64,000 nucleotides of DNA from CAWJAP01 sp963834365 (GCA_963834365.1 CAWIBS010000035.1:186001-250000); one strand, 5' to 3'; positions 46,017-55,824 are shown, counted from the first letter of the stretch. Numbers and translations are program-made. The notes: generated from the sequence alone by a model not told the origin.

Positions 46017-46424
46017 CTACCTGGCGGGCGCGTAGTCGACGACGAATGCATCCTCGACGACGCCCAGCGTGCCCAGGAGCTGGCCGAATTTCTTGTGCTC
46101 GGGATGCGGCAGATACGCGTCGCGCGCCGCCAGATCCACGAAGCTGAGCTGATAGACGTGCGTGAACCCCAGGTTCTTCTTCTCGGGGCTGTTGTTCACG
46201 CCGTCCTCGAAGGCCGTGATGCCGGGAATGGTCTTCCTCAGCGCGCGAAACGCGTCGGTGACCTGCTTGATCTGCTCGTCGGTCGTCCCGGCCTTGTACT
46301 TGAAGACGACGATGTGACGTACCGGTGGCGCCTGGGCCTCGAGCGTGCTCCCGCCGCGACCGGACGTGGCGGCGGCCGCAACGAAAAGAGTGGCCAGGGC
46401 GTATCCCGTGACACGAATGAACAT
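46017..46424 (-). CDS. Exported Dabb (stress-responsive A/B barrel) protein
   Basis: 135 residues with a signal peptide (MFIRVTGYALATLFVAAAAT). The Dabb fold (PF07876) is clear: VRHIVVFKYKAGTTDEQIKQ, VTDAFRALRKTIPGITAFED, NNSPEKKNLGFTHVYQLSFV, LPHPEHKKFGQ. These ferredoxin-like dimers are stress-related in plants and bacteria; no catalytic activity is proven. It should act in the periplasm. Confidence 0.88.
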   Translation of the reverse strand: MFIRVTGYALATLFVAAAATSGRGGSTLEAQAPPVRHIVVFKYKAGTTDEQIKQVTDAFRALRKTIPGITAFEDGVNNSPEKKNLGFTHVYQLSFVDLAARDAYLPHPEHKKFGQLLGTLGVVEDAFVVDYAPAR

Positions 46425-46597
46425 GGACGACAGTCTCCTTCGGCCCGGCGCCTGCCGGAGCTACAACATTGTAGATGGTCCGCACGGTGGATGAGCCGGG
46501 GGCTGGACGTCTCCTGGCAACCGTCATATCGTGGACACACGTCGCAGCGACGATCGTCGGAACTAGCGAGCAGGGTCTCCGGGAGGGGGCCATCGTC

Positions 46598-47272
46598 ATG
46601 AGCGCGAGCGCATCGAAGGAGCGGGTCTTCGTCGTTGACGATGACGAACGCGTCGGCCGGGCGATCTGCCGGATGCTCGGCGCGGCGGGATTCGACGCGC
46701 GGCTGTTCACGTCCGCTGACGCATTCCTGCACCGACCCGACGACTATCATGGACCGGCGTGCGTCGTGCTCGACCAGCGCATGCCCGGATTGAGCGGGCT
46801 CGAGCTGCAGCGGACGATCGGCAACGACAGCGATCTCGCGGTGGTCTTCATGACCGGCCATGCCGACGTACCGACCTCGGTCGAAGCGATGAAAGCGGGG
46901 GCCGTCGACTTCCTGACCAAGCCGGTCCAGGAGGCCCGCCTGCTGGCCGCCGTGATGAACGCGCTCGACCGGAGTACGGCCGCGCATGCGGCCAGCCGCG
47001 AGCGAGTGTCCTTCCTCGAGCGCCTCGCCCGCCTCACCCCCCGCGAGCACCAGGTGGGTGCGCTCATGGTCCAGGGCCTGCTGAACAAGCAGATCGCCTG
47101 GGAGCTCGGCACGGCCGTGAAGACGGTCAAGGTACACCGCGCGCGAGTGATGGAGAAGCTCGGCGTCGGATCGGTCGCCGAGCTCGCGCGGCTCGCGGAG
47201 CGCACGCACACGCTGCGCGTCGAGCCGCACACCCTCGACGCACGGCGCGACCGTGCGCCGCTGTCCTGCTGA
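46598..47272 (+). CDS. FixJ-like response regulator (receiver + LuxR HTH)
   Basis: 224 residues from the ATG at 46598, which follows GGGAGGGGG. The receiver shows VFVVDDDERVGRAICRMLGA, VVLDQRMPGLSGLE (phospho-acceptor), VVFMTGHADVPTSVEAMKAG and FLTKPVQ. The LuxR-type HTH is LTPREHQVGALMVQGLLNKQ, IAWELGTAVKTVKVHRARVM, EKLGVGSVAELARLAE. This is the FixJ architecture. The nearby MASE1 histidine kinase (47699-50353, opposite strand) is the likely input. Confidence 0.9.
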   Translation: MSASASKERVFVVDDDERVGRAICRMLGAAGFDARLFTSADAFLHRPDDYHGPACVVLDQRMPGLSGLELQRTIGNDSDLAVVFMTGHADVPTSVEAMKAGAVDFLTKPVQEARLLAAVMNALDRSTAAHAASRERVSFLERLARLTPREHQVGALMVQGLLNKQIAWELGTAVKTVKVHRARVMEKLGVGSVAELARLAERTHTLRVEPHTLDARRDRAPLSC

Positions 47273-47302
47273 CCGCTGGCTCAGACCCAACCGCACAGGT
47301 GG

Positions 47303-47322
47303 GACAGGGCTTCAGCCCTGTC
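47303..47322. repeat. REP-like palindrome overlapping a gene end
   Basis: GACAGGGCT and AGCCCTGTC form a perfect 9-base inverted repeat with a TC loop. On the minus strand it supplies the last codons and the stop of the neighbouring receiver gene. Confidence 0.6.
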
Positions 47323-47702
47323 GGCAGCGCCGCCGGGCGATCGCCTGTTTCACCGCCGCCACCAGGGCCTGTTCGTCGAGCGGCTTGAGCAGGAAATCGG
47401 CCGCCCCGGCCTCGATGGCGCGGGCCATCATCGAGACATCCCCGTGTCCGGTGATGAAGATGACCGGCAGATCGCTGCCCGCCGCCTTCAGCCGTTCGAA
47501 CGAGATCGAACCCCGACAGCTCGGGCATCCGGACATCCAGGATCAGACAGCCCGTTCCCTCGAACGCATGACGCGCGAGAAACGCGCTCGCGCTGGCGAA
47601 TGTCTCCGTGCAGAAGCCGAACGCCTTCAGCAGTCGCGCCAGGCTTCGCCGCACCGACGCGTCGTCGTCAACCACGAGAACAGTGGGCGTCTCCGTCATC
47701 AC
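47312..47702 (-). pseudogene. Single-domain response regulator (FixJ-like receiver), frameshifted
   Basis: From the ATG at 47702, MTETPTVLVVDDDASVRRSL and CLILDVRMPELSGFDL form a receiver up to the phospho-acceptor helix. Near 47505 one extra G shifts the frame; the next frame continues FERLKAAGSDLPVIFITGHG and FLLKPLDEQALVAAVKQAIA. It ends in RRRCRQG at a stop lying in a REP palindrome. There is no output domain, so it resembles a CheY-type receiver, perhaps a FixJ-like protein truncated by the repeat. Its start overlaps the kinase stop by four bases (ATGA). Confidence 0.8.
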
Positions 47703-50353
47703 GCCTGGGCCTCCCGGGCGAGTGGAAGGCTGAAGCCAGCCGTGGCACCGCCGCCGGTGGCATTGTTGGAGACGTGAATCGTTCCGCCGTGCGCCTCGAC
47801 AATCGACCGCGCGATGGGCAGGCCCATGCCCATTCCCGAGGCCTTGGTCGTATAGAAGGCGTCGAACGCTCTCGCGATCGACGGGACGCCGGGGCCCGTA
47901 TCCCGGACGTCCACGTGCACGGTCGCGCCATCGATGGCGCTGGCACAGACATGGATGACCCGCGCGTTCGAGGGGTCGTCGCCGATGGCCTCGAGGGCGT
48001 TCATCAGCAGGTTGAGCATCACCTGCTGCAGCTGGATGCGGTCGCCTTCCACGTGCGTCGGCGTCTGCGGCAGTGAAAGCCGGATGGTCACGTTGCGGAT
48101 GAGCGCATCGTTGGTGACGAGTCCCGCCACATCACGTACGAGCGCCGCGAGGTCGAGGCGGGCCCGGGAGGGGCCACCCTTGCGCAGCATGTCCCGCGTC
48201 CGCTGAATCACGGCGCCCGCCCTCATGCCGTCGTCGACGATGTCTGTCAGCACCTCGGGGATCTCGTCTGTCGATTCAGAACGGGCGAGCAGGTGCCGCG
48301 CCGCCTGGGCGTTGGCGACGATGGCCGCCAGCGGCTGATTGAGCTCGTGCGCGAGCGATGCCGTCAGCTCGCCCATCGTCGACACCCGGGACATGTGCGC
48401 GAGCTCGGCGCGCGCCGCCTGCACCTCGAGCTCTGCCCGCTTGCGCTCGGTGATCTCGGCGCTGGTGACGACGGCGCCGCCCTGCGGATGATTGAGCGGG
48501 CGCACGGTCAGCACCCAATAGCGCATGCCGTCGTGGTCCCCGTTCGAGTGCTGCAGGACGAATTCGGGCAGTCTCCCCGCCAGGACGGCACGGCTGCCGT
48601 CGAGCAGGCGGCGCGCACGATCGTCGTGCTCGGCCTCGCGCTGGCACGCCGCCAGCAGATTGTCGCCCACCGACTGGCCGGCCCAGCCGAGGCCGCTCTC
48701 GCCTCCCGGCCCCTTCCAGCGCTCGTTGACCGCAATGATGCAGCCGTCGCGGTCGAGGACGGCGACGCCGCTCGTCAGCGATCCGAGAATGGCCGATTTG
48801 AGCGTCTCGCTGGCACGGAGCGCGTCCTCGGTTCGCTGGCGGGCCATCGCGTTGCCGAAGATCTCGGCGACCAGCCGGAGTTGCGCGACCATGGCGGGCG
48901 CCCAGTGGATCGGCTCGACCATCGACATGTAGGAGAACGATCCCACGACGCGATCGCCGGACGCGAGCGGCAGTCCGAGCCCGGCCACGAAGCCGTAGCG
49001 CGCGAAGGACTGGCGGTCGATCGGGGCCTCGGCCGGCAGGTCGTCCACCACTTCCACGACGACCTCGCGATTGGCGAGAATCTGCGCGGTCGCCCAGGGA
49101 AAATCGTGGGCGGGATCTCGCACCGGTGTTCCCATGGCCCCCGGTCGCATCCAGGCGGCGCACGGCATCAGCTCGTGCGTCTCGTCGGACAGGCGGAAGA
49201 GCATGAGGCCATCCACATGCAGCGCGTCGCCCACGCGATGCAGCCAGGTCTCGAATGCTTCGTCCATCCGCTCGCTGGGCACATGAAGGAAGGCCTGTGA
49301 CAGCTGTGACAGCAGCTTCTCGAAGCGGAGGCGCTCGCTGAGCGCCCGCGACGCCTGATGCTTCGCCTCGATTGCCGCAGCCAGCACCAGATGCGGCATC
49401 GCGACGGCTGTGAGCAGCAGCTGCAATCCGAGCACCGACTCGCCCGGCGTGACGCCGTCGACCGGGCTGCGCCCGTGTGCCGCGGCGGAGACGGTGATGA
49501 CCGTGGCGGTGAGGATCGCGGCGCTGGCGCCGGTCGGTCCGAAACGCACCGCGGCCCAGGCGATGAACGGCAGGAGGAACGCAAGCGGCACGCGTGTCGA
49601 CCCGGGCATCACGGCCTGGCCGCCAAACGGCCACACTGTCAGGAGCAGGCAGGTGCCCAGGAGCCCGGCCATGAGGGATCCCGCCTCGAACAGGCGGGCC
49701 CGCGTCGCGTGCGCCACCCAGGCTGGCCCGTGCGTGACGAGGCCGATCACGGCCGGCACCACCGTCAGCTCGGTGAGCACGTTCGAGAACACGCGCGTTT
49801 GCCACACGCTCCAGTAGGGCTCGGCGCCGAAGGCCGCGACCACGCCGGCGTCGAGGAAGCTCGAGGCGACCGGCGCGAGGAGGACGACCGCGACGATGAA
49901 CGCCTGGACGCGCTCCAGCGAATCGAAGGAAGTGGGCCGATCGCTCAGCACACGAAGCGCTGTCGCGCCGATGAGGGCTTCGCTGCAGTTGGTGAGGAAA
50001 AGCCCGAACACGAGCGCGGCCGGCCAGTCCGTGTTCAGCTGCATGATGAGATGCGCCGGCAGGACCGCGAGCAGACAGACTGCCCACAGGCGCGGCGGGA
50101 TGAGGAGCAGCGCGCCGGTCAGCAGCGCGTTGGGCGGCCAGAACACCGACGGTGTGGCCCCTGGCAGACGGAGGAGCAGGCCGAGCTGAGACCCCGCCAG
50201 ATAGGCGAGCGAGACGCTGAGCGCGACGAAGAATACGCGGCGTGACGGCCACGCGGCATCGCGTGCGCGGGGATCGAGGCGAGTCATGACGCCGGCCGAC
50301 ACCGCCTCACGTGTCATATCGCCCGCGGTCATGTTCGTGACGGGATTCCCCAC
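47699..50353 (-). CDS. Sensor histidine kinase: MASE1-GAF-PAS-HisKA-HATPase
   Basis: 884 residues; an internal ATG at 50287 (MTRLDPRARD) is an alternative start. Residues ~40-330 form a MASE1 membrane sensor with about eight helices (FVALSVSLAYLAGSQLGLLL, PGATPSVFWPPNALLTGALL). A GAF domain (~380-530), a PAS domain (SAILGSLTSGVAVLDRDGCI, IIAVNERWKG), then HisKA with ASLAHELNQPLAAIVANAQA (phospho-His) and HATPase with NLLMNALEAIGD, DTGPGVPSIA and GMGMGLPIARSI. It should phosphorylate the overlapping receiver and perhaps the LuxR-type regulator, as in FixLJ. Confidence 0.92.
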   Translation of the reverse strand: MGNPVTNMTAGDMTREAVSAGVMTRLDPRARDAAWPSRRVFFVALSVSLAYLAGSQLGLLLRLPGATPSVFWPPNALLTGALLLIPPRLWAVCLLAVLPAHLIMQLNTDWPAALVFGLFLTNCSEALIGATALRVLSDRPTSFDSLERVQAFIVAVVLLAPVASSFLDAGVVAAFGAEPYWSVWQTRVFSNVLTELTVVPAVIGLVTHGPAWVAHATRARLFEAGSLMAGLLGTCLLLTVWPFGGQAVMPGSTRVPLAFLLPFIAWAAVRFGPTGASAAILTATVITVSAAAHGRSPVDGVTPGESVLGLQLLLTAVAMPHLVLAAAIEAKHQASRALSERLRFEKLLSQLSQAFLHVPSERMDEAFETWLHRVGDALHVDGLMLFRLSDETHELMPCAAWMRPGAMGTPVRDPAHDFPWATAQILANREVVVEVVDDLPAEAPIDRQSFARYGFVAGLGLPLASGDRVVGSFSYMSMVEPIHWAPAMVAQLRLVAEIFGNAMARQRTEDALRASETLKSAILGSLTSGVAVLDRDGCIIAVNERWKGPGGESGLGWAGQSVGDNLLAACQREAEHDDRARRLLDGSRAVLAGRLPEFVLQHSNGDHDGMRYWVLTVRPLNHPQGGAVVTSAEITERKRAELEVQAARAELAHMSRVSTMGELTASLAHELNQPLAAIVANAQAARHLLARSESTDEIPEVLTDIVDDGMRAGAVIQRTRDMLRKGGPSRARLDLAALVRDVAGLVTNDALIRNVTIRLSLPQTPTHVEGDRIQLQQVMLNLLMNALEAIGDDPSNARVIHVCASAIDGATVHVDVRDTGPGVPSIARAFDAFYTTKASGMGMGLPIARSIVEAHGGTIHVSNNATGGGATAGFSLPLAREAQA

Positions 50354-50571
50354 CGACTATTGGGGATCGCTCTGCGCGGCAGTGACGACGTGGCATGCGG
50401 ACGCACGAGATGGCGCCCCGCCGTTCGTGCGACCGGTGGCACACTTTCGGCGCATTATGCCCCACTTCCAGCCTGCCGGCTCGACCGTGCGGGGTCCAGT
50501 GTTGCAACTGCTCCATCGCCACGCTAGGCTGCCTAGTTGCCGGCGCCCGGCGCCGTGCCCCGAACCTCGTG

Positions 50572-51954
50572 ATGCACGTTGCTTCCGTCGCGGCGTCGTT
50601 TGACCTCCTCGGCTGGCCAACGGCGGCCGATTTCTCATTCGTCAGGTCGCCGGGCTTTTCCTGGCCGGCCGTCACGCTCGTAGCCGGACTCGCGGGGCTC
50701 GCAGCACTTGTGTGGCTCGCGCGGTGGCTGACGCGGACGCTCGGGCGGGCGCTCGATCGCCTCGACGGCTTCGAAGGCAACAATCCACGGCTCACGTTGG
50801 CGCTGACGCGTACCGATCGATTTCTCGTACGCACGGCGATCCTTCTGGTGCCGGTGATGGCGGCCGTGGTCCTGCAGGCGCCGCCGCGTATCACCGACGC
50901 CCTCCTTCTGGGACTCCGCATCTACCTCATCGTCGCGGCGGGCCTGGTCGTCATCCGGTCCGCCGCGGTCATCGTCGACGCGATCGAGTCGGTCGGGCGA
51001 CGACAGGCCGCGCGGCGTGGACTTGCCGAGTACGTCGATCGATTCGGCTCACTCGCCCCGACCCTCCGCACGTGCCTGGAATGGGCGCTCTGGTTTGGCC
51101 TGGCGACGGCGCTCACGACCCAGTTCCTCCTGACCCGACCGTACGGGGCCCTCGGCCTCCGGCTGATGCAGGCCTGCCTGATGGTGTTCGCGGGACTGGC
51201 CGCCCTGGAGCTGGGCTACTTGAAGATCGACCGCTGGATGCTGGTGGCGGAGGGCGTCACCGACATGGATCGCCGGCGCCGCGCAACGATGGCCCCGCTC
51301 ATCCGCAGTGCCTGGACCTACGTGGCGCACTTCGCCATGCTCACCCTCGTCCTGAACGCGATCGGCTTCAACGTGATGCCGTTCCTCGCCGGCGCCGGCA
51401 TCGCGGGCCTGGTCATCGGCTTCGGGGCGCAGTCGATGATCAACGACGTCGTCTCGGGTTTCTTCATCCTCTTCGAGAACATCTACCTCGTGGGGGATCT
51501 GATCGAAGTCGGCGCCGCCCGCGGCGTGGTCGAAGCGATCGAGTTCCGGACGACGAAGATCCGTGACGGCGAAGGGCGCCTGCACATCATCCGCAACGGC
51601 GACATGAAGACGGTGATCAACTACTCACGGGGCTACGGCGTCGCGATCGTCGCGGTGGACGTGGCCTACGATGCCGACCTCGATCGCGTCTTCAGCTCAC
51701 TGCGGGAGACCGGCGCGGTGCTCCATTCGCGCCACCCGGACGTACTCGCCGACACCGAGATCGAAGGCATCACGGCGTTCGGCGCGAACGCGCTCACCGT
51801 GCGGACCTCGACGCGGGTCAAGCCGGGGCGGCACGAGGCGGTCGCCGCCACACTCAGGCTGATGCTCAAGGAGGCCTTCGACCGCGAATTCGCCGGGTTC
51901 CCGCGCGCCAGCCTGGTTCCGGGCGGCCGGCCGAAGGCCTCGGCGAGCCACTGA
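50572..51954 (+). CDS. Small-conductance mechanosensitive channel, MscS family
   Basis: 460 residues from the ATG at 50572; the frame is open upstream without leader features. Five or more transmembrane helices (VTLVAGLAGLAALVWLARWL, RTAILLVPVMAAVVL, YLIVAAGLVVIRSAA) precede the pore-lining TM3 (LAGAGIAGLVIGFGAQSMIN). The cytoplasmic beta domain follows with GFFILFENIYLVGDLIEVGA, GVVEAIEFRTTKIRDGEGRL and IIRNGDMKTVINYSRGYGVA, all MscS hallmarks. It protects against osmotic down-shock. It is divergent from the histidine kinase. Confidence 0.92.
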   Translation: MHVASVAASFDLLGWPTAADFSFVRSPGFSWPAVTLVAGLAGLAALVWLARWLTRTLGRALDRLDGFEGNNPRLTLALTRTDRFLVRTAILLVPVMAAVVLQAPPRITDALLLGLRIYLIVAAGLVVIRSAAVIVDAIESVGRRQAARRGLAEYVDRFGSLAPTLRTCLEWALWFGLATALTTQFLLTRPYGALGLRLMQACLMVFAGLAALELGYLKIDRWMLVAEGVTDMDRRRRATMAPLIRSAWTYVAHFAMLTLVLNAIGFNVMPFLAGAGIAGLVIGFGAQSMINDVVSGFFILFENIYLVGDLIEVGAARGVVEAIEFRTTKIRDGEGRLHIIRNGDMKTVINYSRGYGVAIVAVDVAYDADLDRVFSSLRETGAVLHSRHPDVLADTEIEGITAFGANALTVRTSTRVKPGRHEAVAATLRLMLKEAFDREFAGFPRASLVPGGRPKASASH

Positions 51955-51982
51955 CGCCGACCGGCCTCAGTCAGCTCCTAAA

Positions 51983-52105
51983 CCCGGAGCTTACTTGTGT
52001 TGGTGATGTGGCGCAGGCCTTTAAGGCCTGCCCGGGCCCGCGTTGGCCGGGCTGAAGCCCGGCGCCACCTTGGCGGGCCCATTCTCAACACAAGTGAACT
52101 CCGGG
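51983..52105. repeat. MITE-like element with outer inverted repeats and inner REP palindromes
   Basis: Outer arms CCCGGAGCTTACTTGTGTT (51983-52001) and AACACAAGTGAACTCCGGG (52087-52105) are inverted repeats with two mismatches. Inside lie AGGCCTTTAAGGCCT and GGGCTGAAGCCC palindromes plus GCCCGCGTTGGCC. The same modules recur, rearranged, at 58945-59092. No coding capacity. It abuts the stop of the lipoprotein gene. Confidence 0.65.
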
Positions 52106-52106
52106 G

Positions 52107-52637
52107 CTAGCTGGTCCGGCGCCACGTCACGCTGGCAGTGACGCGCCCTGATGCGTCCCGCAGGGACAGCTTCAACATGTCGTCGACGAACTCGTAGACG
52201 CGCAGCTTGTCGGCACCCACCGCGGCCGGCAGCGACGTGCTGCCGGGATCCTTCTCCACGTCGACGAGCCGCCATTCCTTCTTCTGGGGATCGATGACCA
52301 CCTTGCCGGTATAGCCAAGCAGCTGGGTGGCGGCTGCGGATCCCTGCTTGGCGGTCCCGGTCGTGCGCACGTTGCCGAACGCGTCGAAGGTCATGCGTCC
52401 GGTGGCGTCCAGGGTCTGCGCCGGGCCGGCGACATCATACGTTTCCAGTTTCACCAGGTCCCACGTGCCCTCCAGCCGCCGCCGCTCGGACTCGAGCGTG
52501 CCGGGTCCCTCGGCAATGGGCTCCGTTTTCAGGACCCGTTGTCCCGGTGCGGCCTTGCAGCCGGCCGTCGCAAGCGAACCGACCACGACACCGACCCCGA
52601 CGATGATCGCGATCACGGGGCGAACGCTACCGGCCAT
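52107..52637 (-). CDS. Lipoprotein of unknown function
   Basis: 176 residues from the ATG at 52637 (AGGAGCTGAC upstream). Leader MAGSVRPVIAIIVGVGVVVG ends in the lipobox LATAGC. The mature part has RRRLEGTWDLVKLETYDVAG, TGRMTFDAFGNVRTTG, LLGYTGKVVIDPQKKEWRLV, a lipocalin-like pattern. It is probably anchored to a membrane and faces the periplasm. The stop touches a MITE-like repeat. Confidence 0.75.
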   Translation of the reverse strand: MAGSVRPVIAIIVGVGVVVGSLATAGCKAAPGQRVLKTEPIAEGPGTLESERRRLEGTWDLVKLETYDVAGPAQTLDATGRMTFDAFGNVRTTGTAKQGSAAATQLLGYTGKVVIDPQKKEWRLVDVEKDPGSTSLPAAVGADKLRVYEFVDDMLKLSLRDASGRVTASVTWRRTS

Positions 52638-52807
52638 GTCAGCTCCTTTGTCCTCGAGCCCGATAGGCAGTGCATGGGCTCGTTCGTTGTATCCCAACGA
52701 CCATACAGCGAAACGCGTCGGCGGCGCATCTGCGGGCGGCCGCCACGACCGTGCGACGGTCAGGGCTGCGGCCTCAGGCGTATAGTGTGGCGATCGCTCT
52801 GCAACCG

Positions 52808-54295
52808 ATGATGGATGCGCTGATCGAGCACGGCGGCGTCGGGCTGGCCTGGGGCTTTGCCGCGTACGGCATCGTGTTCCTGGCCCTTCCGTTTCTGACG
52901 TTTGCCAACGTCGCGGTGCTCGCCTGGGTGGCGTGGACGGTCCTGGGGCGCGCGCGACGGACGACGCCACCCGGCCGGGCGCGGCGATCGGCGCGGCTCC
53001 TCGTGGAGATCGCCTTCGGCCTGATCAACCCTCTCGTCTACCTGGTCATCCTGGTGCCGTCGTTTCCCTGGCTGCGGTCGGAGGGGGCGTGGTTTGCTCC
53101 CCTCATCGCCGCCGCCTGGCTCCTGCTGGGGTGTTTCTGGGGACTCCGGCTCGTCGGCGCCGCGATGAATCCCGAATCGCCGCGGGTTCGCGCCGGCGTG
53201 CGCGGGCTCCTCGTCGTGACCCTGGTGTGTCTCATCGCCTACATCGTCAAGGATGCGCGGCTGATGGTCGCCGCGACTCAGGCGAGCATGGACCGGGACG
53301 CCGTGGCGCTCTGGACCTTCGGCTCGATGACGCTGAGGCTCGCCCCCGTCTACCTGGTTCCACTCATCCTGCTCTGGGATCATCTGCGATCGACGTCGGC
53401 CTCGCGCTGGCTCGCCGCCGGGCGGCGTCACGATCTCTTCCTGTTGCCGGATCGGGCGTCCCGCATCGCGGTGGCGTGGGCGCTGATTCTCGTCGCCGCC
53501 GCCGCGATCGCGTCGGGGCACCGCCGGTCGGATGGCCAGGTTCGCGCGTTGGTGACCGAGCATCGCGATGCCATCAGTCGCGCGGCCGCCGAGTACGACG
53601 TCGAGCCGCGGCTGATCGCGGCGATCGTCTACGTGACCCATCGCGATCAGCTCGCGCCGTTTCGCGACACGCTCGAGCGCCTGGTCCTGGCGGCGTGGGC
53701 CGAGGACCGCGGCGACGAGTATGGCGGCAACCAGATACTGCTCAACCAGCCGCTCGACGTGTCCGTGGGACTGGCCCAGATCAAGCCGCGCACGGCGCTC
53801 ACGGCCAGCCTGCTGGCGACGCGCCGGACACCCGCCGATCTCCCGCGGCCGCAGGTCTTTCTCTATCGCGACGCCGATCCGCTGACGCCGGAGTGGCAGC
53901 AGGCCCTGCCGAGGCTCGACGCGCGGACCCCGCCGTTTTCCGTGCCCGCCGAGCGGCGGGCCGTCGCCAGGGCGCTCCACGACACACGAATCAACCTCGC
54001 GACGTGCGCGCTCATCCTCGCGCTCTACCAGGACCAGTGGGAGTCGGCCGATCCCGGCTTCAGCCTGCGCGACCGTCCGGAGATCCTGGCGACGCTCTAT
54101 CAGATTGGCTTCGCGCGATCGCGTCCGCACGCCGCGCCCCGCAGCAACGAGTTCGGGCGCCGGGTGCGGCACGTCTTCGACCAGCCGTGGGTTGCCGAGT
54201 TGTTTCCGGCCGGCGCGCCCGGACGCCAGGCCGCCCGCCGCCCCGGGCCGACCGGGTTGACGCTGACGCACGATGCGGATGGGTGCCGCGCATGA
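52808..54295 (+). CDS. Membrane protein with degenerate transglycosylase-like domain
   Basis: 495 residues from the ATG pair at 52808. Residues 1-235 hold about six helices (FAAYGIVFLALPFLTFANVA, LVYLVILVPSFPWL, WLLLGCFWGLRLVGA). The rest is a soluble domain with a lytic-transglycosylase-like arrangement: AAEYDVEPRLIAAIVYVTHR and VSVGLAQIKPRTALTASLLA, plus a C-terminal YQIGFARSRPHAAPRSNEFG. The position normally held by the catalytic glutamate (ESG) reads THRD, so muralytic activity is doubtful. The C-terminus is 10 bases from the next gene, which may be co-transcribed. Confidence 0.7.
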   Translation: MMDALIEHGGVGLAWGFAAYGIVFLALPFLTFANVAVLAWVAWTVLGRARRTTPPGRARRSARLLVEIAFGLINPLVYLVILVPSFPWLRSEGAWFAPLIAAAWLLLGCFWGLRLVGAAMNPESPRVRAGVRGLLVVTLVCLIAYIVKDARLMVAATQASMDRDAVALWTFGSMTLRLAPVYLVPLILLWDHLRSTSASRWLAAGRRHDLFLLPDRASRIAVAWALILVAAAAIASGHRRSDGQVRALVTEHRDAISRAAAEYDVEPRLIAAIVYVTHRDQLAPFRDTLERLVLAAWAEDRGDEYGGNQILLNQPLDVSVGLAQIKPRTALTASLLATRRTPADLPRPQVFLYRDADPLTPEWQQALPRLDARTPPFSVPAERRAVARALHDTRINLATCALILALYQDQWESADPGFSLRDRPEILATLYQIGFARSRPHAAPRSNEFGRRVRHVFDQPWVAELFPAGAPGRQAARRPGPTGLTLTHDADGCRA

Positions 54296-54305
54296 GGAGC
54301 ACGCC

Positions 54306-55824
54306 GTGACCGAGATCAATCGCCGCACGTTTCTCACGAATGTGTCCGCCGCCACGGCACTCACGATCGTGCCCCGCCGTGTGCTCGGCAGAGGCTTCGT
54401 CGCGCCGAGCGACATGGTGCTGCTGGCGCAGGTGGGATGCGGGACCCAGGCACAGCGCCAGGTGAACGCGGGGCTGGTCCGGCGCCCGGATCTCCAGGTC
54501 GTCGCCGTCGTCGATCCGAACCGCGACAGCCAGAACTACGTGGACTGGAGCGCCGGGGGCAATCGCAATCAGATCCGGAAGCTGCTCGACGACCCCGGGT
54601 GGGGCGCGGGCGACACCGGCATCCGCGCCGGCCGCGACGTCGCCAAGGCGATCATGGAGACGTATTACGCCAGGCAGCAGCGGCCGGCCGCCGGGATTCG
54701 ATCGTACGAAGACTTCCGCGAGATGCTGGCGAAGGAGCGGGACATCCAGGGCATCGTCAACATCACGCCGGACCATCAGCACGGCAGCATCAACATCGCC
54801 GCCCTCCGGCGGGGCGTCGCCGCCATCTCGCACAAGCCGGTGGCGAGCGTCCTCCACGAGGTCCGCCGCACGGTCGACGCGGCGCGCGAGAGCAGCGCCC
54901 CCTCCCATCTGCTCGCCTACAGCAACAACCCCGATCGGCACACGCTGGCGGCCTGGATCAACGCCGGCGTGATCGGCACGGTTCGCGAGGTGCACAACTG
55001 GACCAACCGTCCGTTCTGGCCGCAGGGCATGTCTCACTATCACCAGAGCGGGCCGCCGGTGCCGGAGGGCTTCAACTGGGCGCTGTGGCAGGGACCGGAG
55101 GTCGATCGTCCCTACCATCCGAGCTATACCTTCGCGGTCTATCGGGGCTGGTACGTGTACGGCACGGGCTGCCTCGGCGACATGGGTCACTACAGCCTGT
55201 GGCAGCCCTATCGCATCCTGAACCTCGGCGTGCCCGAGTTCGTCGAAGGCCGGCCGAACAACGACGCGTCGGTCGACGAACACAACGTCAGCACGGGCGG
55301 ACGCGTCTCGATGGTCGCCTTCCCGAAGGCCAGCACCGTCCGCTGGCGCCACCCCGCCACCGAGAGCCGCCCCGTCGGTGGACACGTTCTGGTACGACGG
55401 CGGCATGAAGCCGCAGACTCCCGAAGAGCTCTATGGCGACAACGAAGACCTCGCCGACGAAGGCATGTTGATCGTCGGCGACAAGGGCAAGATTCTGTGC
55501 GGATTCCGCGGCGAGAAGCCGCGGCTGATCCCGAAGAGCCGCCAGCAGGCGATCGCCGGATCGATCCCCGTCCCCGAGTTCGACGCCACGGCGCCCGAGG
55601 ACGAATGGGTGAAGGCCATCAGGACTCGCGCCAAGTCGCCGGGCAGCTTCGAACAGGTCGCCGCCCTCGCGGAGGCCGTGACGCTGGCCGGCATCGCCCT
55701 TCGGGTGCCCTACAAGCGCCTGCTCTGGGACGCGAAGAAGATGGAGTTCACCAATTCGGCGGACGCCAACAAGCTGGTGCGGCGCGAACAGTATCGGGAA
55801 GGGTGGGCGACGCTGATCGAATGA
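54306..55824 (+). pseudogene. Gfo/Idh/MocA-type oxidoreductase with Tat signal, frameshifted
   Basis: The GTG at 54306 opens a twin-arginine leader (INRRTFLTNVSAATALTIV). The Rossmann fold reads LLAQVGCGTQAQRQVNAGLV and VVAVVDPN; the catalytic lysine motif is AISHKPVASVLHEV, with His replacing the usual Glu of EKP. Near 55375 one extra G shifts the frame, and the next frame supplies DTFWYDGGMKPQTPEEL, MLIVGDKGKILCGFRGEKPR and DEWVKAIRTRAKSPGSFEQV. The full product would be about 505 residues, exported folded, oxidising a sugar or polyol with bound NAD(P). Confidence 0.82.
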
